This document shows positions 58,840-64,000 of a DNA stretch of 64,000 nt, piece after piece (within the stretch, counting starts at the first letter, position 1; each line of letters begins with the position of its first letter). The position numbers and the translations under genes were made by a program. Under the pieces are notes generated by a model. That model was not told where the DNA came from, did not search any database, and was given only the letters and a program-made list of their open reading frames with translations. Source of the DNA: Cymbomonas tetramitiformis (lineage: Eukaryota > Chlorophyta > Pyramimonadophyceae > Pyramimonadales > Pyramimonadaceae); assembly GCA_001247695.2 (NCBI GenBank), contig LGRX02035424.1:1-64000 (forward strand), given 5' to 3'.

Positions 58840-61800
58840 CTTGCGCAAAAAAAGTTGTTCCTAACACTTATTATATATGTAGTCAACTGTACAAGGGAAC
58901 CGTGGAAAGCAAGGGCAACGCACCTTTCATTTTTGATGGAGAATCTTTTACCCTGTCCTCTTTCTTGAATAGAGGACAATAAAATGCATACCATCAGTGT
59001 GTTCAACAGTACAACGATACCCGCCGTTGTCGCAAGAAAGGCACTCCCTGCCGTACTTTTTCGGAGGCTTCCTCATCGGTTTGCAATAACCAAGTGAACA
59101 GAGGTGGGGTGGGGGCAAAATAATACAAACGGTGATATTACACGCATGTGCTTGTGTCACAAATTTATTCCCCCAAAACAGGACGGAATTTCTATTCCCC
59201 ATTATGCACTTATCTATTCCTCGATAACCTTTTTTCCTGAGATTATTCCTCCGGCTGGATTGCAATCATTCACAATCCCTGTACATTCCGGTGACAAAAT
59301 TTTGCACTGGACTGATCACCACATATGGTATAATCTGTGATATATAAATCATCAGAAAAAGCGTTGCAATCAGTACAATGCTGTCTAAACTCACAAAGAT
59401 GAGTAATAGATTTCCTCAGATGTAATAAATTGAGGCACAATGTGACCTACGCTAAAATCGCGTATGCTCGGGCACTGTATTGTGACCCGCGCTAAGATCG
59501 CGTATGCATGCACACAATATGACTCGTGCCAATGACGTGGACATATTTCATACAACCCCCGGTACGAGCGGACAAGGTTGACTGCCACGACATCACATCT
59601 GAAGTCAATAAATCACTCAGAGAGAAGGTGTTGACATAAGTATAACACCATTATATATATAGTCATGAGGATTTTGAAGAAGACACAGTCCCTCCGATAT
59701 TGACAAACATGGTACACATATATACCATGCTCTCTGATCACATATTTGATATCCCACAGCATACGATGATGGTGATAGCAAACCACTTCGCCGCTGGAGG
59801 GTAGTGTCGTATTTTATACAGCACATGCATGGGCACTATATGGCCCACGCTGCTGACGTGGATTCGGGCTGCATCCCAAGAACTGCGATGCACCTTTGGT
59901 GCAATGGGCTGCATCCCGAGAACTGCTATCCAGCTTCATAGTAAGCTTCCACGTCATCACATAGAGGTCGGACCTCTGTTGTATTTAAACGGCGCTTGAC
60001 AACCGCCTAGCAATACACTTCCTTGAGGGGGGAAGATGATAAGCTGAAAATACAACTAAAACCCAAATAAATAATAAAGACAGATAATAAAACAAGTAAG
60101 TTGCATCATCGTTTTTTGTTTTGGTAATTATGACTATATACAGTCAAACCATGCAGAACTCCATGAAGTTGACACACATATGTATCGAACATTTCTAAGG
60201 TCATCAGCCATGACGTACATATGAGCTTGATTTTTGAAGACCTAGACATTTGTATACATCTGGTCTATCATGTATCCAGACTAGAATTGTATATTGATTC
60301 GGTGCAAGCACTATAGCCTCTGCCACCGATGATCACTGAAAAAGGGCAACCATTCTTGATATTTCATACATATCATCTGATTGGATCATTAAAGGTGTCA
60401 AGAGTACTCAATGCAAAATGCAGGCTACGGCCTGAGTACACCACCTAGATAGGTCAAAGCCATCGAGCTGACCAATGCAGCATAAATGCTAGCTGCCTTT
60501 GAAGGCCACATAATAAGTCTATTGCCCTTATGTCTTGAAATGTATCCGTGTATTGGCATCTCTTTGAGATATTCATGCCTGCTGAATAAGCCATACCGGT
60601 CATCTTGTCTTCATTGATTATTACATATCTGATCATACCGCCATTGCACAAAGCCTATTCATTGAGATTATTATATCACGAGGCATTTCAGTGGTGCACA
60701 TAAAAAAAAATACAGTGCAATAGAGATTATCAGCTCTTCATCAGACCTTTTAAGGTTGAGTTGTTGTCAGATGTATTGATTTATCGGACACCACATCTCA
60801 AAAGTCTATCCATCATAAAAGACAGAGTCCGTGCAATCATGGCTATTCAGCCTCCAACATAGCTAACATAGCTATCCAGCCTATGACCCAACCGTTGGTA
60901 AGCAGCCTATACGCCGTATGGCTAAAGATGGCAAGTAATCTCTTCGGTCATTCTTGGGCATAGTCGGCCAATTCAGGATATTTATCCCGAAATTCTCCAA
61001 GATTGTTGAGCCACTCATGTTTTCCATGTGTCATATGAAAACAGCCAACATACCGCCCTATGACAGAAGTCATCTCCTTCAGCAAGGGGAAGTGGTTATG
61101 CTGTAAAATTGACCAGTCTGATCATCATAAAAGTGACAGATTTGAGAAAATCGATTGAAACTTGTATTGAAAATGACTATTCCTTAAGATAAGGTATTGC
61201 ACCTAAGGGAATAAAGGTTTCATCGTCTGAAATAGGAATGGAGTTTTTCATTGACTCTAGTTCCTGAATCCATAATTACATAGAAAATATGTTCTATCCT
61301 GTGCATATAGAAAGTACATTAGATTCAGATTCTGAGCATACACGTAGACTTGAATGCACTCGGGTTTGTACTGAGTTGCAATTGTCCAAAGTTTTTTTTT
61401 TCTGACATCATTACTTATTTATGGAATAGCATACAATGGTATAAACCATCCACATATAGATTGACATCATACTTGTGGTTTCATATCATTTTGGCATATA
61501 AGACACGCATGCTTCATTGAGGAATTATGACTCCGTGAAAGCTTATTCTGGAATGTTTAGAAATTTGTCGCCTCGTCCATTAGGCCACGAAGTCTTGGGA
61601 AAAGCTATGGCGGAACTCGAACCCGCAATCTGCAGATGGTTTCCAAGCGCAGTTCATTCTCATTCTGGAAAGTTACAGAAACTTTAAATTAGTGGCAAAT
61701 AGTCATCAACAAGTCACAATTCTGTCGGCATTGAAATGACACATTCATCATTCATACTTCTTTACCATGACAAGTCTCTGAATAGTGTATGCCCAAAAAT

Positions 61801-64000
61801 AAAATGGGCACCATTGAGATAAGTGATCATGTACTGAAGAAGATTCACATATCACTAGGCGATGCCATGTTCTAATACTGACATATAATATCATCACAAT
61901 GAAATGACATGCCAGCCATCTATCAAGTACGGAAATACAGCTCGTAGTAAGTTGTTGTCATTACAGACACTTCTTGATTGACTCTCCATTAGCTTCGATA
62001 CCAAAGTTAACTTCGGTACCATCACTGATTCCGTTGTTCATTATGACAATCATTATCCAGAAACATTGTCTAAGTTGGGCACACCATTGTCTAAGTTGGG
62101 CACACCATTGTCTAAGTTGGGCACACCATTGTCTAAGTTGGGCACACTATAGTGACCCTGAACTGACAATGTATGTGGGCTGCAACCCAAAAACTGCATA
62201 TTGAATCATAGTGAATTGACATTGGCATTCGACAACATCTGGCATTCGCCACATTCAAAAGCGCCAGGCATATTGCCGGTACGACGTTGAGAGAATCGGT
62301 GTTCATATTGACATTGTTACCTCGAAAGCACTTGATTCGATGAGTAATCTCAGTCTGATTTTCTATCAAACCATTTTTCACATAACATAATAATTGAATG
62401 ACCTTCTCCATCACCATTTGATTGGTTTGATACACCTCTTTTAAAGGGGGAAGAAGGAGTATAGATTCATTCATTCTTCATACAGCTGCCACAAATTGAT
62501 TTACATCATTTTGATTTTACATCATTGTGATTTTGCTTGGAAGATTAAAAATCTTATGAAAAGTTCCAGCATCTGTGTATAGCAGTCATAAAGTTGATGA
62601 CACGGTACATCATGTCGATTGAAGCATCAAATAAAGTCTTTATTTGACTTACTCACACATGAAGTTCATTATGAAGAAATCATAGATGCACATTTCGCCG
62701 GCTCTATCATATTATATGAAGGACACTGACATAGGAGAACGATGGTTTTTTAAAATGTGAATAAGCTATATTGTAAGCTTACGACCATCACTTTGACGTC
62801 AACAGCCTGAGATGCTGATTGTTGAATTTCAAGAGTTAAAGGATTCGTTGAATCAGCCTTGGTAACATGTGTTTTGATTGATGAATTGTTGATCCATGGT
62901 TTCCCCCCAAATCTAGAGAAGCCGGCGCACAAGTTGTTGCCAGTGTCTGAAGGGAAATATCAAAGCCAAAGGATTGCCATTTGTACCATTCAGACATCGA
63001 ATTCCATTACAGCAAAGCCGAGTGAGTGAGATCCGCCACTCTAGCCTTTTGCCCGTCATTCCTCTCAGGTTCATGACAAGAGACAATTCATCAAAGTCAT
63101 ACACCAATGCATAAGTCACATGCATGGTTGCACAGTTTGTATCCGAATGCAATCCCATAGAGGTTAAGCATCTAGACAGCAACTCTGGCCAACAAAAAGC
63201 CTTCCTGTCTTCGGATACCTTGAGCATTCTCATTTCAAACTCCATTGTGGTCAAGGAAGCATCGTGCCTGTGCCTCGCCGGAACGCTGATCCTCAAAGCC
63301 GCACACTTGAGGCGAGCCTTACGAGACAGTGACCTTTGGCCTGTGGGGCGTCAACCCCTTATCAAATCCTGAACACTTGTTAACACCTGAAAAATTTATC
63401 ATGATGCAACTTAAGTGGGATTATAAGTTCCACATAATCATATTGTCTACGTATGCTGAAGGCATAACTGCCGCATATGGTCACGATTGGTCGCAGCTTC
63501 TATAGCATTGTGGCTTCTGAGTCAAAAGCTGATAGCCAATGACTTTTGCCAATAATTGCCGACCGAATAATAATCAGGGCTGCATCCCAAGAACTGCAGG
63601 GCTGCATCCCAAGAACTGTAGGGCTGCATCCCAAAAACTGCAAGGCTGCATCCCGAGAACTGCAGGGTTACATCCCTAACATTTTTACCCTGCATCAAAT
63701 TGATATGACAGGAGCGGGAATTGATCCTTCCTTGCTGAGGTGTAGTGAGCCTTGTACAAATTGCGAGAACAGGGGTTCCGCTCGGTGAAAACAAACTGGC
63801 TAAGCTCCCATAAACAGTCCGGCCGAGTGCTTTTATCATGCATCTCGGAAACCCGGATAATACGAAGTAATGACTGACAGTACAGTACTACTGTACTGTC
63901 ATCCTAGCTACTAGCGGAGTCACGGTTCCGATCAGAGACAGGTCAGGCTAGGGGCTATCAGAGCCCATAATAATAACCCTGAACCTAAAGTCCAGCACAC
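58840..64000. other. AT-rich, gene-poor region with a recurrent 21-base motif
   Basis: No coding sequence could be supported. GGGCTGCATCCCAAGAACTG-type motifs occur at about 59866 and 59910, once degenerate at 62178, and as four tandem copies at 63578-63665. CATTGTCTAAGTTGGGCACA is repeated four times at 62064-62148. ACGCTAAAATCGCGTATGC / GCGCTAAGATCGCGTATGC is duplicated at 59448 and 59490. GAGTACACCACCTAG at 60434 echoes the retroelement sequence at 48605. Small frames near 62.1-62.5 and 62.9-63.4 kb show no family. Confidence 0.5.

Noticed and set aside
62913..63372. Opposed ORFs of 127 and 82 residues
   Set aside because: Overlapping frames on opposite strands with no recognisable family, splice support or start context.
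1..64000. CRISPR arrays among the many tandem repeats
   Set aside because: None shows constant repeats alternating with unique spacers, and the genome is eukaryotic.

Overview
This window is nuclear DNA of an intron-rich eukaryote, most likely an alga or related protist. The evidence is a serine hydroxymethyltransferase (SHMT) gene split by ten GT-AG introns and preceded by a probable organelle transit peptide, a large mucin-stalked membrane protein with an algal-style Cys-rich domain, and a dense load of transposons and minisatellites. The species cannot be named from the sequence. Nothing resembles a bacterial operon, CRISPR array or phage.

Layout. 1-2.1 kb holds a long minus-strand open frame that runs off the left edge (Trp-repeat, Sfi1-like, with a coiled coil). 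3.3-4.3 kb holds an unrecognised Cys-containing ORF. 6.4-10.5 kb is the SHMT gene, the clearest host gene, with a TATA box and 11 exons. 12-15.3 kb has a GC-rich minisatellite and a DNA transposon whose gene joins a chromodomain to a BED finger. 16.1-23.9 kb is a DUF7869-type transposon gene, decayed and split by a 1,977-bp Mutator-like insertion with a perfect 9-bp target duplication. It is accompanied by two arrays of the same palindrome, one in its intron and one beyond a divergent gene. 24.5-26.2 kb is a pogo-like transposase fragment. 27.2-28.2 kb is another transposon-type gene. 29.3-30.1 kb is a satellite containing a TA-flanked miniature element. 30.3-33.7 kb is a gag-like ORF between short direct repeats.

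34.7-42.3 kb appears to be one very large membrane-protein gene: a Cys-rich domain, a Thr/Pro stalk encoded by a minisatellite, a juxtamembrane domain and transmembrane exons, with introns full of satellites. 43-44 kb is a foldback element. 44.7-47.9 kb holds decayed coding sequence and a tRNA-derived repeat. 48.4-54.5 kb is an LTR retrotransposon with TG...CA repeats and a 5-bp target duplication; I can see gag but no pol. A Mutator-like transposon with its own palindrome arrays sits inside gag in the opposite orientation. Two further gag relics lie at 54.6-55.3 and 57.0-57.5 kb, followed by a palindrome-bearing miniature element at 57.6-58.0 kb. 58.7-64 kb is AT-rich and almost gene-free, with a recurring 21-base motif.

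The main theme is nested transposition. The most unusual signal is that two unrelated transposons each carry a perfect palindrome repeated both in a flanking array and inside an intron of the transposase gene. This suggests transposase-binding or regulatory iterons housed in introns.
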